Origin: Richelia sp. CSU_2_1
GTDB lineage: Bacteria; Cyanobacteriota; Cyanobacteriia; Cyanobacteriales; Microcoleaceae
Direction: 5' to 3'
NCBI GenBank assembly: GCA_012034575.1
Contig: JAAUPF010000063.1
Span: 1 to 34,503, forward strand
DNA length: 34,503 nt
The notes below the pieces were generated by a model. The model was not told where the DNA came from. It worked only from the letters and a program-made list of their open reading frames with translations, and did no database searches. Below, one piece after another: positions 7,187-16,462 of the stretch; the first letter of the stretch is position 1, and each line of letters opens with the position of its first letter. The translations under genes were made by a program, and so were the position numbers.

Positions 7187-9099
7187 CTAATTTCTCAGCA
7201 GTCGCAAACCGCTCAAAGTTACTATTACTGTAGAACCTTCATGGCCGATTACACCCAAAGGCATCGTAATATTTCCTACAAAATTAGCCACCAACAACAG
7301 CCCAATGCAACTGAGTGCAAAAACAATATTTTGCTTGACAACATTTTGCGCGCGCCGCCCCAATTTAATTGCATGAACCAACTGTTCTAACCTATCTGCC
7401 ATCAATACTATATCAGCAGTTTCCAAAGCCACATCGCTACCCGAAATTCCCATCGCAATTCCTGCAGAAGCTTGGGCGAGGGCGGGGGCGTCGTTGATGC
7501 CGTCTCCCACCATTGCTACTGTTTGATACTTGGTTTGCAGTTGTTTGATGGCGGTAACTTTGTCTTCCGGCAAAAGTTCGGCATACACTTCATTAATGCC
7601 CAATTCACGAGCAATGTATTGAGCTGTTTGTTCGCGATCGCCCGTGAGGATTATGATATGTTCTACGCCTAATTTTTGCAAGCGTTTTACCGTTGCTGCT
7701 GCTTCGGGGCGGAGAGTATCTGCTACAGCAATGATTCCCAAAACTCGATCGTCCTTTGCCACCCAAACAACAGTTTTTCCTTCTGCTTCCAACTGCTGGC
7801 TGACTTGAGTTAATTCGGAAGTTGCGGCAACAAAATCGGCTTTACCAACTGCAATTAGCATCTCGTTAACTTGGCCGGCAATTCCCCAACCGATTTTTGC
7901 TTGTACGTCGGTGGCGGTGGGCAATTCTAACTGTTGCCGCTGGGCGAATTCCACGATCGATCGTCCGATCGAATGTTCCGAATAAACTTCTACAGCAGCA
8001 GCCAATTTCAAAACTTCAGTTTCAGTATAACCTGCTGCGGGTACAATTTTGATAACTTGCGGTTTTCCAGTTGTCAGAGTTCCAGTTTTATCAAACGCGA
8101 TCGCCCGTACTTTACCCATTATCTCCAATTGCGCGCCGCTTTTAAATAAAATACCTTGCCTCGCACCGTTAGCAATCCCCGAAAGCAGCGCCGGCATAAT
8201 CGAAGCCATCAGCGCGCAGGGAGATGCAACTACTAGGAAAATCAGCGCCCGATAAATTGTATCTTCCCAATTCCAGCCCAAAATAAACGGCGGCAAAATC
8301 GCTAGCAACAAACCCGAAAGTACGATTAATTTAGCATAACCGCGCTCGAACTTTTCCACAAACAATTGAGACGGAGGCGCTTCAGTTTGTGCTTGCTGCA
8401 CCAGGCGAATTACTCGCTGGATCAAGCTGCTTTCCGGGTTTTTACAAACCTCCAATTGCAGCGCCCCGGCACCGTTAATCGTACCGCCGTAAACTTCATC
8501 ACCGACTGTTTTTCTACAGGCATCGATTCGCCAGTAATCGAAGCTTGATTGAGCGTGCTGAAACCCGCTACAATTATCGCATCTGTGGGAATTATTTCAC
8601 CCGGTTTGACTAACAAGCGATCGCCAATTTGTAAAGAGTCGATCGCAATTTCTCGTTCCCCCTCACGGGCAATTACTCTAGCAGTATCCGCCGTCAAACT
8701 CATCAAACTGCGAATGCTGCGATCTGTACGCTGCATGGCATAACCTTCTAAAGCGCCGCTAATTGCAAAGATTAAAATCAGCACAGCGCCGTCAACAATT
8801 AAGTAATATTCACGCCGCCACAGCCCCAAAAAAGCAGCCCCTAAAGCAGCAACAATCATCAACAAATCGACATCTAATTCATGTTCTTGAAAAAGGGCTG
8901 TCAATCCTTCGCGGGCGCTGGAATAACCGCCGATAACGTAAGCAGCCGGCAAGATTAACAAAGCCAAACCCAGCCAGCCGAGTTGCAAGGCTAGGGAACC
9001 GAAAATTACGAGAATTCCGCACAGGGCGGCAGTCACAGCATCGGGATGTTCTGCTGCTAGCCTGGATAGGCGGGGAATTGAGAGAGAATTGGCAGTCAT
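7187..9099 (-). pseudogene. P1B-4-type heavy-metal transporting ATPase, broken by a one-base frameshift
   Basis: Two frames together give one P1B-ATPase of about 637 aa. The N-terminal frame (9099 down to about 8510) has no HMA domain, several membrane helices and the actuator motif TGES (SITGESMPVEK). The C-terminal frame (about 8509 to 7187) continues with VGDEVYGGTINGAGALQLEV, then SPCAL in the ion-binding helix, DKTGTLT (phosphorylated Asp), a YSEHSIGRS segment where other P1B pumps have the HP dipeptide, GDGINDAPAL, and GHEGSTVIV near the end. SPC plus HEG(S)T is the mark of the P1B-4 group (CoaT/CtpD/PfeT-like; Co, Fe, Zn or Cd export is known for that group, and the metal here is unknown). 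The frames break at 8509-8513, where five A's on the coding strand (GAAAAACAG) would need six to give the family-like VEKTVGDE. So this is either a real pseudogene, a homopolymer sequencing error, or less likely a -1 slip on GAA AAA C. The start at 9099 lacks a clear Shine-Dalgarno; heptamer repeats lie directly upstream. Confidence 0.9.
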
Positions 9100-9101
9100 T
9101 T

Positions 9102-9133
9102 GATTTGAGATTTGAGATTTTAGATTTTGGATT
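9102..9133. repeat. Heptamer repeat (GATTTGA/GATTTTA)
   Basis: About 4.5 heptamers (GATTTGA, GATTTGA, GATTTTA, GATTTTG, GATT) start 3 bp upstream of the ATPase start codon and fill the place where a ribosome site would be expected. Confidence 0.75.
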
Positions 9134-9240
9134 GCAAAATTAAGCCATTAGTAAGATGGCTTTTGCATTCTAAACCTTGACATTAATGTCAATGTCAAGA
9201 GTCAAACTAAAATAAATACAGCCGCTTCTCTCCGCTTCGC

Positions 9241-9430
9241 CCGCAACATCATTCTCAAATCGCCCAAATTCGATCCCCCTAAATCCCCCTTAAGAAGGGG
9301 GACTTTGAGTGCTTTAAGTTTTTCTTAAAAAGGAGAGACTTTCAAAACTTCCAGTCCCCCCCTTCTTAAGGGGGGCTAGGGGGGATCGCATTCGATCGCC
9401 CCGCAACATCATTCTCGGATCGCCCAGATT
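9241..9430. repeat. MITE-like inverted-repeat element between 30-bp direct repeats
   Basis: Inverted arms lie at 9272-9304 (GATCCCCCTAAATCCCCC then TTAAGAAGGGGGACT) and 9353-9387 (AGTCCCCCCTTCTTAAGG then G-runs and GGGGATC). They enclose about 48 bp that includes the mirror-like AAGTTTTTCTTAAAAAGG. The whole is flanked by 30-bp direct repeats at 9241-9270 and 9401-9430 (CCGCAACATCATTCTC, differing at three positions). The right arm recurs alone at 3341-3374. It has no coding capacity. It occupies most of the 435-base gap 9100-9534, which also holds the heptamers at 9102 and the WD40 remnant at 9440. Confidence 0.7.
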
Positions 9431-9439
9431 ATTGCATTT

Positions 9440-9506
9440 CTAAAAAGGTCGATCGCACACTGCACCTAAAGATGCGATCGACGCTTTTTCAACATCAGTC
9501 AAACAG
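9440..9506 (-). pseudogene. Remnant of the 3' end of a WD40/NACHT-type gene
   Basis: On the minus strand this stretch reads CLTDVEKASIASLGAVCDRPF followed by TAG. The full-length STAND gene at 10592 ends in [21 protein letters not shown] plus TAG, so the two tails match at most residues and share the stop position. Upstream of the remnant the match stops. It is therefore a relic of a second, related gene or a partial duplication, about 1.1 kb from the intact gene's end, with vapBC between them. Confidence 0.75.
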
Positions 9507-9534
9507 TTCGATCTCCATTGATATTTTCAAATGA

Positions 9535-9936
9535 TTACCCAGCCCAATTTTCTATGACTAAATTGGGAATTCGTGAAAATTCCTTCACGTTATTAGTAAC
9601 CAAAATAAGTCCCAGACTAAGCGCTTGAGATGCAATTAGCATATCCATCGAGCCAATAACTATACCTTGTCGTTCCAACTGCGATCGCAATTGTCCGTAA
9701 TTTTGCGTTGCCCGCTCATCAAAAGGTACAATTTCTAAAGGCATGAGAAATTGATTGAATGCCAGCCGATTGCGATCGGTTTGCTGGCTTTTGTAAGCAC
9801 CGTACTCAAGTTCTGCAACAGTAATAGATGAAATACCTACTTCAGATATATCGAGCGTCCGAAATTTATCCAAGACTTGAGGTGGCTGACGCTTGATAAT
9901 GTAGATACAGATATTGGTATCCAGTAAAAATTTCAC
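9535..9936 (-). CDS. vapC: VapC-type PIN-domain ribonuclease toxin
   Basis: This 133-aa protein has the PIN-domain hallmarks: MKFLLDTNICIYIIK with the first acidic residue D6, SSITVAELEYGAYKS with the second acidic pair region, SMDMLIASQALSLGLILVTNN with the third and fourth acidic/metal positions, and a tail FSRIPNLVIENW typical of VapC/FitB toxins. The family cleaves RNA (often tRNA or rRNA) with Mg2+. It follows the antitoxin gene with a 4-base ATGA overlap, so the two are translationally coupled. All four acidic positions seem present, so it may be active. Confidence 0.93.
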   Translation of the reverse strand: MKFLLDTNICIYIIKRQPPQVLDKFRTLDISEVGISSITVAELEYGAYKSQQTDRNRLAFNQFLMPLEIVPFDERATQNYGQLRSQLERQGIVIGSMDMLIASQALSLGLILVTNNVKEFSRIPNLVIENWAG

Positions 9937-10163
9937 TCCAGTTCCTCTCTAAGGTCTAAAGCAGGCTGTTCTCTGGTTTCCATAAAATCTTCAGAAAATA
10001 GTTTTAAGCTATCAAACAAAATTTGCCACGGATTGTCTTTGGAAATTAGAACAACAACGTTACCGATCTTTTTGATGTAGACTTCTTTGTCTTGAAATTG
10101 GTATTCCTTCGGTAAAACTAAAGTTTGGCGATCGCCCTCGATCGATAATTTAACAGTGTTCAT
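9933..10163 (-). CDS. vapB: VapB-type antitoxin (AbrB/MazE-like fold)
   Basis: The start is taken at ATG 10163 (MNTVKLSIEGDRQTLVLP) because GGGAG lies about 9 nt upstream; the frame is open five codons further. The first 50 residues fit the swapped-hairpin AbrB/VapB DNA-binding fold (RQTLVLPKEYQF, EVYIKKIGNVVVLISKD). The C-terminal part (WQILFDSLKLFSEDFMETRE) is the usual toxin-binding tail. It should neutralise the downstream VapC and autoregulate the operon, as is known for the family. Confidence 0.88.
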   Translation of the reverse strand: MNTVKLSIEGDRQTLVLPKEYQFQDKEVYIKKIGNVVVLISKDNPWQILFDSLKLFSEDFMETREQPALDLREELE

Positions 10164-10212
10164 TTTAGCAACTCCCAAAATTCACTACTTATAGTTAAGT
10201 ATATCACAAATA

Positions 10213-10632
10213 AGGTCGATCGCCCGCAATATTAAGTTCGATCGCCCGTATTTAACATCATAAAATGTGTGTTAGATTAAAAATTACTGTAGGGGCGGGT
10301 TCGCCAAAATATCTGATAAAAACCCTCAATCTATGAAACCCGCCCCAACCCCACGAATAAGTGCGATCGACCGCATTATCGAGTTTCTAAAAAGTGCGAT
10401 CGTACACTGCACCTAAAGATTCGATCGCCCGCAACATTAAGTTCTATCGCCCGTATTTAACATCATAAAATGTGCGTTATATCAAAAATTACTGTAGGGG
10501 CGGGTTCGCCAAGATATCTGATAAAAACCCTCAATCTATGAAACCCGCCCCAACCCCACGAATAAGTGCGATCGCCCGCATTATCGAGTTTCTAAAAAGT
10601 GCGATCGGACACTGCACCTAAAGATTCGATCG
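10213..10632. repeat. 205-bp direct tandem duplication, just over two copies, reaching into the STAND gene 3' end
   Basis: Copy 1 (about 10216-10420) and copy 2 (about 10421-10625) line up with a fixed offset of 205 bp and about seven substitutions. Each unit carries ATTAAGTTC, an inverted repeat GGGGCGGGTT/AACCCGCCCC, and the last 13 codons of the STAND gene with its TAG (relic stop at 10387-10389, real stop at 10592-10594). The unit therefore arose from the gene's 3' end plus about 160 bp downstream. It occupies essentially the whole gap 10164-10591 apart from about 50 bases behind vapB. Confidence 0.9.
10497..10551 (-). terminator. GC-rich hairpin after the STAND gene (second copy of the pair)
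   Basis: GGGGCGGGTT and AACCCGCCCC form a 10-bp stem about 40 nt past the STAND stop codon on the minus strand, with a long loop (about 34 nt) and an AATTTTTGAT stretch after it. The same structure at 10292-10346 is in the first duplicate. The long loop makes a classical intrinsic terminator doubtful; it may be one more dispersed repeat. Confidence 0.4.
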
Positions 10633-13600
10633 TCGCTTTTTCAGCATCCGTCAAACCAATAACGCCCGCGATATTCATGCCCTCATAAGGTCTTTCAGCT
10701 ATCAGCGTTTTGAGGCACTCACCAGTCTTAACATCCCAAAGCTTAATAGTCTCATCGTTGCTGCAACTAGCAAGTATTTTACTATCTGGGCTGAAGGAAA
10801 CATATCGTGCCGCATTAGTATGACCTTGCAAGATTTTCAAACATTCACCAGTGCGGACATCCCATAACCTTACTGTTTGGTCGTAACTAGCACTAGCAAT
10901 CGTTTGACCATCTGGGCTGAAAGTCACTGAATTGACGAAATAGTTATGTCCTTGCAACACTTTTAACACTTCAGCCGTGTTAATATCCCAAAGTTTCACC
11001 ATAAAGTCAGAACTACTACTGACAAGTATCTTCCCATCAGGACTAAAAGCAACTGAACGTACAAATTTTGCATCATTATCCAAGGTTTTGAAGCATTCAC
11101 CAGTGCTGATATCCCATAACTTCACGGTTTTGTCATCACTGCCACTAGCAAGGGTTGTACCGTCTGGACTAATTGCTATTGACCATATCCAGTCTGCGTG
11201 TGCTTGGAAAGTTTTCAAACATTCTCCGGTGTGAATATTCCATAGCTTGATTGTTGGATCGGCACTGCCACTAGCAACTGTTTTGCCATCAGGTGAGATC
11301 GCGACCGAACTTACGGAACTGTGATGTCCTTGTAAAGTTTTGAGGCAATTTCCTGTGTTGACATCCCACAATTTGACTGTTTTATCATAGCTGCCACTAG
11401 CTAAAATTTTACCGTCTGCACTAATCGCTACTTCATTTACCCGACTGGTATGTTCTCGTAAGGTTTTTAGACATTCCCCAGTACGGATATCCCATAATTT
11501 TACTGTGTGGTCTTCATTACTACTAGCTAAGATTGCACCGTCAGCACTAATTTTTACTGAACGTACAGAACTAATATAACCCTGCAAAACTCTTAAGCAT
11601 TCCCCAGTGCTAATATTCCATAATCTGGCTGTTCTGTCATCACTAGCACTGACTAAAGTTGTACCTTCAGGACTAATGGCTACCGCTCGTACCCAGTCAG
11701 TATGTCCATGTAAGGTTTTTAAGCACTCCCCAGTATTAATATCCCATATTTTAACTGTGAGATCATCACTACTTGTAACTAGCATTTTACTATCAGGACT
11801 AACGGTAATCGATCTTACAGTTTTAGTGTGTCCTTGTAATGTTTTCAAACATTGCCCAGTTTTGATATCCCATAATTTCACTGTTCGATCGAGACTACCA
11901 CTAGCTAAGATTGTACTCTTAGGATTGATTGCTACTGATTGTATTTGACGGGTATGCCCTTTCAAAGTTTTGAGGCATTCTCCCGTGATGATATCCCATA
12001 TTCTAACCGTTAGATCGTAGCTACAACTAAGTAAGACTTTACTATCTGCGCTAATTGCAACTGACCGTACCGAGTCAGTATGTCCGTGTAAAGTTTTTAA
12101 GCATTTCCCAGTACGAATATCCCATAACTTGACCGTTTTATCTGCACTAGCACTGGCTAATATTGTACCCTCGGAATTGATTGCTACTGAATATACTCGC
12201 AGGGTATGACCTTGTAAAGTTTTGAGGCATTCTCCTGTGCGGATATTCCATAATTTCAATGTTCCATCGTAGCTACCACTAGCCAAGATTGTACAATCTG
12301 AATTGAAAACTACTGCCCGTACCCAATCTGTATGTCCTTTACAAGTCAAAATTTGTTTCCCATCTTTAACTTGCCACAATCTAATTTCACAACTAGCATC
12401 ACCTGTAGCAAATAGTTTTCCATCCGGACTAAATGCTACTGTAAAGACTGAACCGAAAGTTTTGATAAAATCACACTCACTCAAATTCGCCCCAGCAAAA
12501 TTCACCCAACGCAAACTAGCATCAGAAAAATCAGCACCTTTAATTACAGCGCCCGATAAATCTCTCCCTTCCAAAGCAGCATTATCAACCTTCACTAATA
12601 CCGTCGCCGCATTCCCCCCCACATAACCAACTTCCGCCTCAGTTTGGCCTTTCGTCCCTGCCAAAATCTCCAACAATCGAGACTTAACCTCACCCACAAA
12701 CTCAGTTTTTGAAAGCATCGGCACCAACAAATCCATCACCGCTTTCGTCAAAGGTTCCCGCCCAAAACTGTTGCGAATGCGCTCTAAACTTTCACCAACA
12801 AAACCCTTCAAACCCGGAATCGGCACAATCTCGCCTGCACGATCCGCCTCACGGCAAAAATACCCCGACCAAGTATAACTCACCGACTCAATAGAACTAT
12901 CCAAATACAATTGCGCCTGCGATAACTCCGTAAAATCACCAGGCAAAACCCCCAACTCCGCCGCCAATTTATACGCTACAAAAAACTCCAACAGCGACCT
13001 GTGCGCCGGAGAATAATCCCCCTCAGCATTGCGAATTAACATGGTTTGACCCATCATGTCGTAATGCCAGTGATCCAAATCCTTTTCTGCTTGCACCGCA
13101 GCACCGAACAAGCGGCGAATCCTGTCGGGAAACAGCCGATAATTCAAACTCATCTGGTCGGTTGATAGCATTTCCCAGGACAGTTCGCACAGGAAAAATA
13201 GCTTATCTGCCAGCGATGTAAACGTCCTTTCTGCCTTGATATCCCGTTCCATCTTCCGCCGCACCGCATACAGATACACCCGCGACATATCTACGGGTTT
13301 ACCTGCTTGAATATCCGGCAGTGCTTCTAATATTAATTCGGTCATAATCGGACGCCGCGCCAAATCCATTAACTGCGGGTTGTTCATCACTCGATCGACT
13401 GTTTCGGCATCGGCTTGATGAGAGAATACCTGACGGATTTGATCGTCATCAAACGCCGCCAATTCCAATACTTCAAACTGTGGCGTTTCTCCGGTGAGAT
13501 TCGCAGTCGATGCCTGCAATTCCGCATTCAATAAAGCGCGTCCTTCCTTGGCTTCGGGAAAGTGTTCTGTCCGACAGGTTAAAATTACTTTCGCGCCGGG

Positions 13601-15070
13601 AACGATTACTTTTGCTAGTTCCCAGAAATTGTTGATTGTTTGCTGTCGATCGCACTTGGCGGCCATTTCATCAAATCCGTCAAAAATCAACAGCAACTTA
13701 CCCATCCGATTCAGTTGGTCGAACACTTCGCTATTGAGTCGGATATTGTGCTTGGTAAAAAAGAAACCTGCCAAAACATTCTCAACGTTCAAAGCTTTTG
13801 CATAGTCGCGCAAAGTGATGATTAAAGGCAAGCGAGGCCGTTGAGTTCCTCTTTCCTTTGCCTGTTTGTATCGCTGCAATGCCGTCCAAGCGTAGTGAAA
13901 AGCAAACCAAGTTTTTCCAGTCCCGAATTCGCCCAAAACTGAAATGTGTTCCTTTGCCGGATCGTCCATCCACTGGTCGATATAACCGTCAATCCAGCCA
14001 TCTTCTTCCCCGTAATAACTCGCATCAATTTGTCGCTTGTTAATTGCATCTAACTCAGCTTTCGTACAACCCAGAGGCACGTATTTGCCATCGATTTGCC
14101 TGCGCCGCACTTCGTTTTCCAACCATTCGATATAGCCGCTAAAATCAGCGTCAACATCAATCAATTCATCAAAAGTATAACAATCGAGGTGGCGGTTTTC
14201 TGCTTTGTCAACTTCCCTGCGGGCTGCTTTGGAAATCCGCCGCGCCGTCACCAGCCAACCTTCATCGGTTTTTTGCTTTTCTACCGACTGCCGCAATGCT
14301 TCTATATCTTGAATTCCCGCTTCTCCCGCCATGCCGCGAATTAAAATTCGATCGAACCTTCCCCGCCTCACGGGAATCCGAATAATCCATTCAAAATAGC
14401 TATCTTCCCAAACCCGATATGGCTCAAAATCGTAGCCCAATATTTCAAACCAACCGCGCATTTGTTGCGCTAAAGCAAAGCCTTGGGATTTTGCCGCAAT
14501 TTCATTTCCTGCTGGTAAAGCCGGATGATTTTCTACAGCCAGCCGCGCAATTTCCGCGCGCATTCCTTCGAGGGTTGGCAGTCGATCGAGCCTTTCTTGA
14601 AGTGCTACAATCTGTTTGTTTACTGAATCAATCTGATGGTTGGTAAAAGCTTCTTTGGGATTGCGGGTGCGTTTGGTGACGGCGATAAAAACTGCGGAAA
14701 AAGCAGCAAACTCGCGCCGAATGTCAATCCCTAAATCTTTAATTTCATCTCCCAAAGCATAGGCATTGAGAAAATCTTCTCCTTGTTTGAGAAAAATAGC
14801 GGGAGAATTGCGATCGAATGCTTCGCGAAAAGCTTGTTTGATTTCTTCTTGCCGGAACAGTTCTAAAATTGGTTGTGGTTTGCCGATGCCGTATTCTACT
14901 AATGTGTAGGCGTAAACGCTGCTGAAATCCGGCAGCGGATGTTCGGGATCGAGATTGAATTTTTTGAGGATTTTAATAACTGTTTCGCTGCGCTGGAACT
15001 TATCTTTAATTATAGGGTTGGCGATGCTGGTAATTGCGCCGATAATTAGATCGAGATTTGGTACAATCAT
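10592..15070 (-). CDS. NACHT-type STAND NTPase with pentapeptide segment and 14 WD40 repeats
   Basis: This is a 1492-aa multidomain protein. Residues 1-190 are helical and unassigned. Residues about 200-320 ([62 protein letters not shown]) resemble an Mrr-like restriction-endonuclease fold, possibly degenerate; this is inference. The NACHT NTPase has Walker A GEFGTGKT (380-387), Walker [11 protein letters not shown] (459-468) and ILTCRTEHF (497-504), followed by winged-helix-like sequence. Pentapeptide-like repeats ([29 protein letters not shown]) precede fourteen 42-residue WD40 units (about 870-1457), enough for two seven-bladed propellers, most with GHT at the start and KLWD near the end. 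A 35-aa tail ends the protein. STAND NTPases of this type are signal-sensing switches used in bacterial conflict and programmed-death responses; the ligand here is unknown. It is monocistronic with a weak ribosome site. Relics of its tail lie at 9440 and 10387. Confidence 0.95.
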   Translation of the reverse strand: MIVPNLDLIIGAITSIANPIIKDKFQRSETVIKILKKFNLDPEHPLPDFSSVYAYTLVEYGIGKPQPILELFRQEEIKQAFREAFDRNSPAIFLKQGEDFLNAYALGDEIKDLGIDIRREFAAFSAVFIAVTKRTRNPKEAFTNHQIDSVNKQIVALQERLDRLPTLEGMRAEIARLAVENHPALPAGNEIAAKSQGFALAQQMRGWFEILGYDFEPYRVWEDSYFEWIIRIPVRRGRFDRILIRGMAGEAGIQDIEALRQSVEKQKTDEGWLVTARRISKAARREVDKAENRHLDCYTFDELIDVDADFSGYIEWLENEVRRRQIDGKYVPLGCTKAELDAINKRQIDASYYGEEDGWIDGYIDQWMDDPAKEHISVLGEFGTGKTWFAFHYAWTALQRYKQAKERGTQRPRLPLIITLRDYAKALNVENVLAGFFFTKHNIRLNSEVFDQLNRMGKLLLIFDGFDEMAAKCDRQQTINNFWELAKVIVPGAKVILTCRTEHFPEAKEGRALLNAELQASTANLTGETPQFEVLELAAFDDDQIRQVFSHQADAETVDRVMNNPQLMDLARRPIMTELILEALPDIQAGKPVDMSRVYLYAVRRKMERDIKAERTFTSLADKLFFLCELSWEMLSTDQMSLNYRLFPDRIRRLFGAAVQAEKDLDHWHYDMMGQTMLIRNAEGDYSPAHRSLLEFFVAYKLAAELGVLPGDFTELSQAQLYLDSSIESVSYTWSGYFCREADRAGEIVPIPGLKGFVGESLERIRNSFGREPLTKAVMDLLVPMLSKTEFVGEVKSRLLEILAGTKGQTEAEVGYVGGNAATVLVKVDNAALEGRDLSGAVIKGADFSDASLRWVNFAGANLSECDFIKTFGSVFTVAFSPDGKLFATGDASCEIRLWQVKDGKQILTCKGHTDWVRAVVFNSDCTILASGSYDGTLKLWNIRTGECLKTLQGHTLRVYSVAINSEGTILASASADKTVKLWDIRTGKCLKTLHGHTDSVRSVAISADSKVLLSCSYDLTVRIWDIITGECLKTLKGHTRQIQSVAINPKSTILASGSLDRTVKLWDIKTGQCLKTLQGHTKTVRSITVSPDSKMLVTSSDDLTVKIWDINTGECLKTLHGHTDWVRAVAISPEGTTLVSASDDRTARLWNISTGECLRVLQGYISSVRSVKISADGAILASSNEDHTVKLWDIRTGECLKTLREHTSRVNEVAISADGKILASGSYDKTVKLWDVNTGNCLKTLQGHHSSVSSVAISPDGKTVASGSADPTIKLWNIHTGECLKTFQAHADWIWSIAISPDGTTLASGSDDKTVKLWDISTGECFKTLDNDAKFVRSVAFSPDGKILVSSSSDFMVKLWDINTAEVLKVLQGHNYFVNSVTFSPDGQTIASASYDQTVRLWDVRTGECLKILQGHTNAARYVSFSPDSKILASCSNDETIKLWDVKTGECLKTLIAERPYEGMNIAGVIGLTDAEKATIESLGAVSDRTF

Positions 15071-15162
15071 GGTGGGATTTTGAGGTGGTTGGTGGCAGGA
15101 ATGTGAAATGCGATCGCACCCGATATGTTAGATTTTTTGCATGAATCTTCGATCGATAGGTC

Positions 15163-15203
15163 AACCGCAGATGTATGGCAGATAAACGCAGATGAACGCA
15201 GAT
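15163..15203. repeat. Dispersed repeat 'AACCGCAGAT...AACGCAGAT', copy 1
   Basis: CAACCGCAGATGTATGGCAG is followed by two AACGCAGAT-type units (GATAAACGCAGATGAACGCAGAT). Related copies are at 18225-18266 (opposite orientation) and 32982-33024. The gap 15071-15343 upstream of the STAND gene otherwise shows nothing I can name. Confidence 0.65.
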
Positions 15204-15343
15204 AGTTTTAAGATGGTTGGCGATTTTTGCAAGGGGTTGATTTTTTTATATTGCGGACGGTTCATTAATTGCTACTGTATCTAACATCAGCATCCTGACA
15301 TTAGTTTTCGGAAATCTTGTGTGAGAAAAGTGCGATCGCACTT

Positions 15344-15676
15344 TCACAATTCCTCATCTTCTAAATACTCATCTAAAATCGCCTCCAAATCTCGCGCCCC
15401 GTGCAACACTCGCAAAATCTCGATACCTGTTTCCGCTGTTCGATAGAATATCAGATAGCGTTTAAATCCTTTGATTTGATATTGTCGAATATTCGCCAGT
15501 CTGGGATTAGAAAACTGACTCACTTTTCCAATTCCTGGCATCTTGCCTAAGAGTTTAAATGTTTCCTCTGCTGCTACCAAAAACTGTTCTGCCACCTCCA
15601 GATTATCTCGTGCAATATAAGTAGCGTGCTCAATTAAGTCTTTAATAACAATTGAGCGTTTGTTAATTTCAGGCAT
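15344..15676 (-). CDS. parE: RelE/ParE-type toxin
   Basis: This 110-aa protein has the ParE/RelE fold pattern: an N-terminal helix pair (IEHATYIARDNLEVAEQFLVAAEETFKLL), GKMPGIGKVSQFSNPRLANIRQYQIKGFKRYLIFYR as the central strands, and IEILRVLHGARDLEAIL at the end. The 'LRVLHGARDl..il' ending is characteristic of ParE. ParE toxins poison DNA gyrase and RelE cleaves mRNA at the ribosome; the ParE reading is favoured by the ParD neighbour. It begins 10 bases after the parD stop, so it is one operon. Confidence 0.9.
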   Translation of the reverse strand: MPEINKRSIVIKDLIEHATYIARDNLEVAEQFLVAAEETFKLLGKMPGIGKVSQFSNPRLANIRQYQIKGFKRYLIFYRTAETGIEILRVLHGARDLEAILDEYLEDEEL

Positions 15677-15686
15677 TGGTATAATT

Positions 15687-15941
15687 TTACTTTTGAGCGA
15701 CGTTGTTGCGTACAGTTTGCCGAATATTTTCCCAATCTACGTCTGTCATCGGACTCGCTTCACCAGAATCCAAAGCTTCTAGTAAAAGTTCTTCGACACG
15801 TTCTTTAGCTGTTTTACGCTTTTGATCCTGAACAATCAACTCCCAAATATAATCGCTGATGTTATTATAATTGCCCCTAGCTACCTGTTTTTCTAGATAG
15901 GCTTTTATCGAATCAGGCAATGAAATATTGATGGTGTTCAT
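15687..15941 (-). CDS. parD: ParD-type ribbon-helix-helix antitoxin
   Basis: This 84-aa protein starts MNTINISLPDSIKAYLEKQV and continues RGNYNNISDYIWELIVQDQKRK, the standard ParD RHH DNA-binding domain ('sisLpd.lk.fve..v..G.y.s.SeyvreLir'). The C-terminal half (AKERVEELLLEALDSGEASP) would be the toxin-binding tail. It lies directly upstream of parE on the same strand with a 10-bp gap. Autoregulation of the pair is known for the family. Confidence 0.92.
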   Translation of the reverse strand: MNTINISLPDSIKAYLEKQVARGNYNNISDYIWELIVQDQKRKTAKERVEELLLEALDSGEASPMTDVDWENIRQTVRNNVAQK

Positions 15942-16076
15942 AAATTTTAGTCCTTGACTTGCAAGCGTCTATCGATTGATTGTATCACAGGCAAGGGCGA
16001 TCGCACTTTATCGAAAAAGCGCGATCTACTCCCGCCCATGAGATTTTTTTTAGTTTAGATTGACTTGGATTTTGAT

Positions 16077-16265
16077 TCACTCTTGCCCTTCTGGTGCAGT
16101 TTCTTGTTTTGGTTGTTGTTTCTGATAATCCCGAACAGCTTTTTCAAGTAGCTTCCCAGCCAGCCAAGATATGGACCTCTCATCTTTTTCTGCCCATTCT
16201 TCTAATGCCTCGGCTATTTCAGGATTGACATAAGTTGTTACTCGTTTGAGGTTCTTCGGTGGCAC
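16077..16265 (-). CDS. CopG/RHH-type small DNA-binding protein, orphan
   Basis: This 62-aa protein with a GTG start contains KRVTTYVNPEIAEALEEWAEKDERSISWLAGKLLEKAVRDYQKQ, the pattern of a ribbon-helix-helix CopG-family domain ('r.t.yv.peia..le.wAe.e.rs.s.laa.ll..av..y'). No toxin gene is adjacent on this strand, so it is an orphan regulator or lone antitoxin. GGGAAA lies upstream of the GTG, but an ATG also present upstream is in another frame. Confidence 0.78.
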   Translation of the reverse strand: MPPKNLKRVTTYVNPEIAEALEEWAEKDERSISWLAGKLLEKAVRDYQKQQPKQETAPEGQE

Positions 16266-16318
16266 GCTTGTGTTTTTCCCATCACTACTTTACACATTGT
16301 AGTTTTGGACATTACCTC

Positions 16319-16348
16319 TTGACATTTTATCACAACGGGTAATATCAT
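16319..16348 (+). promoter_or_regulatory. Candidate sigma-70-type promoter for the 77-aa gene
   Basis: TTGACA at 16319-16324 is a perfect -35 word. The -10 may be TATCAT at 16343-16348 (18-bp spacing) or TAATAT at 16340-16345 (15-bp spacing). It lies about 115 nt upstream of ATG 16463. Confidence 0.4.
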
Positions 16349-16462
16349 ATCACCCAAGTACACCCAAAAGCAAACCCCCACCGCTTCTGACTCCAATCAA
16401 GACACGGCAGGGGTTTGGACTCCCACATTCAGGAAATTTATCCACATTCAGGAGATTTCTCT

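Noticed and set aside
8509..8513. Programmed -1 ribosomal frameshift in the metal ATPase as the main explanation
   Set aside because: A -1 slip on GAA AAA C is possible, but the standard X-XXY-YYZ heptamer is not in the needed frame, and P1B ATPases are not known to use it; a lost A is simpler.
10977..14646. Several open frames opposite the STAND gene
   Set aside because: They mirror the WD40 repeats and coding bias of the real gene and show no protein family pattern.
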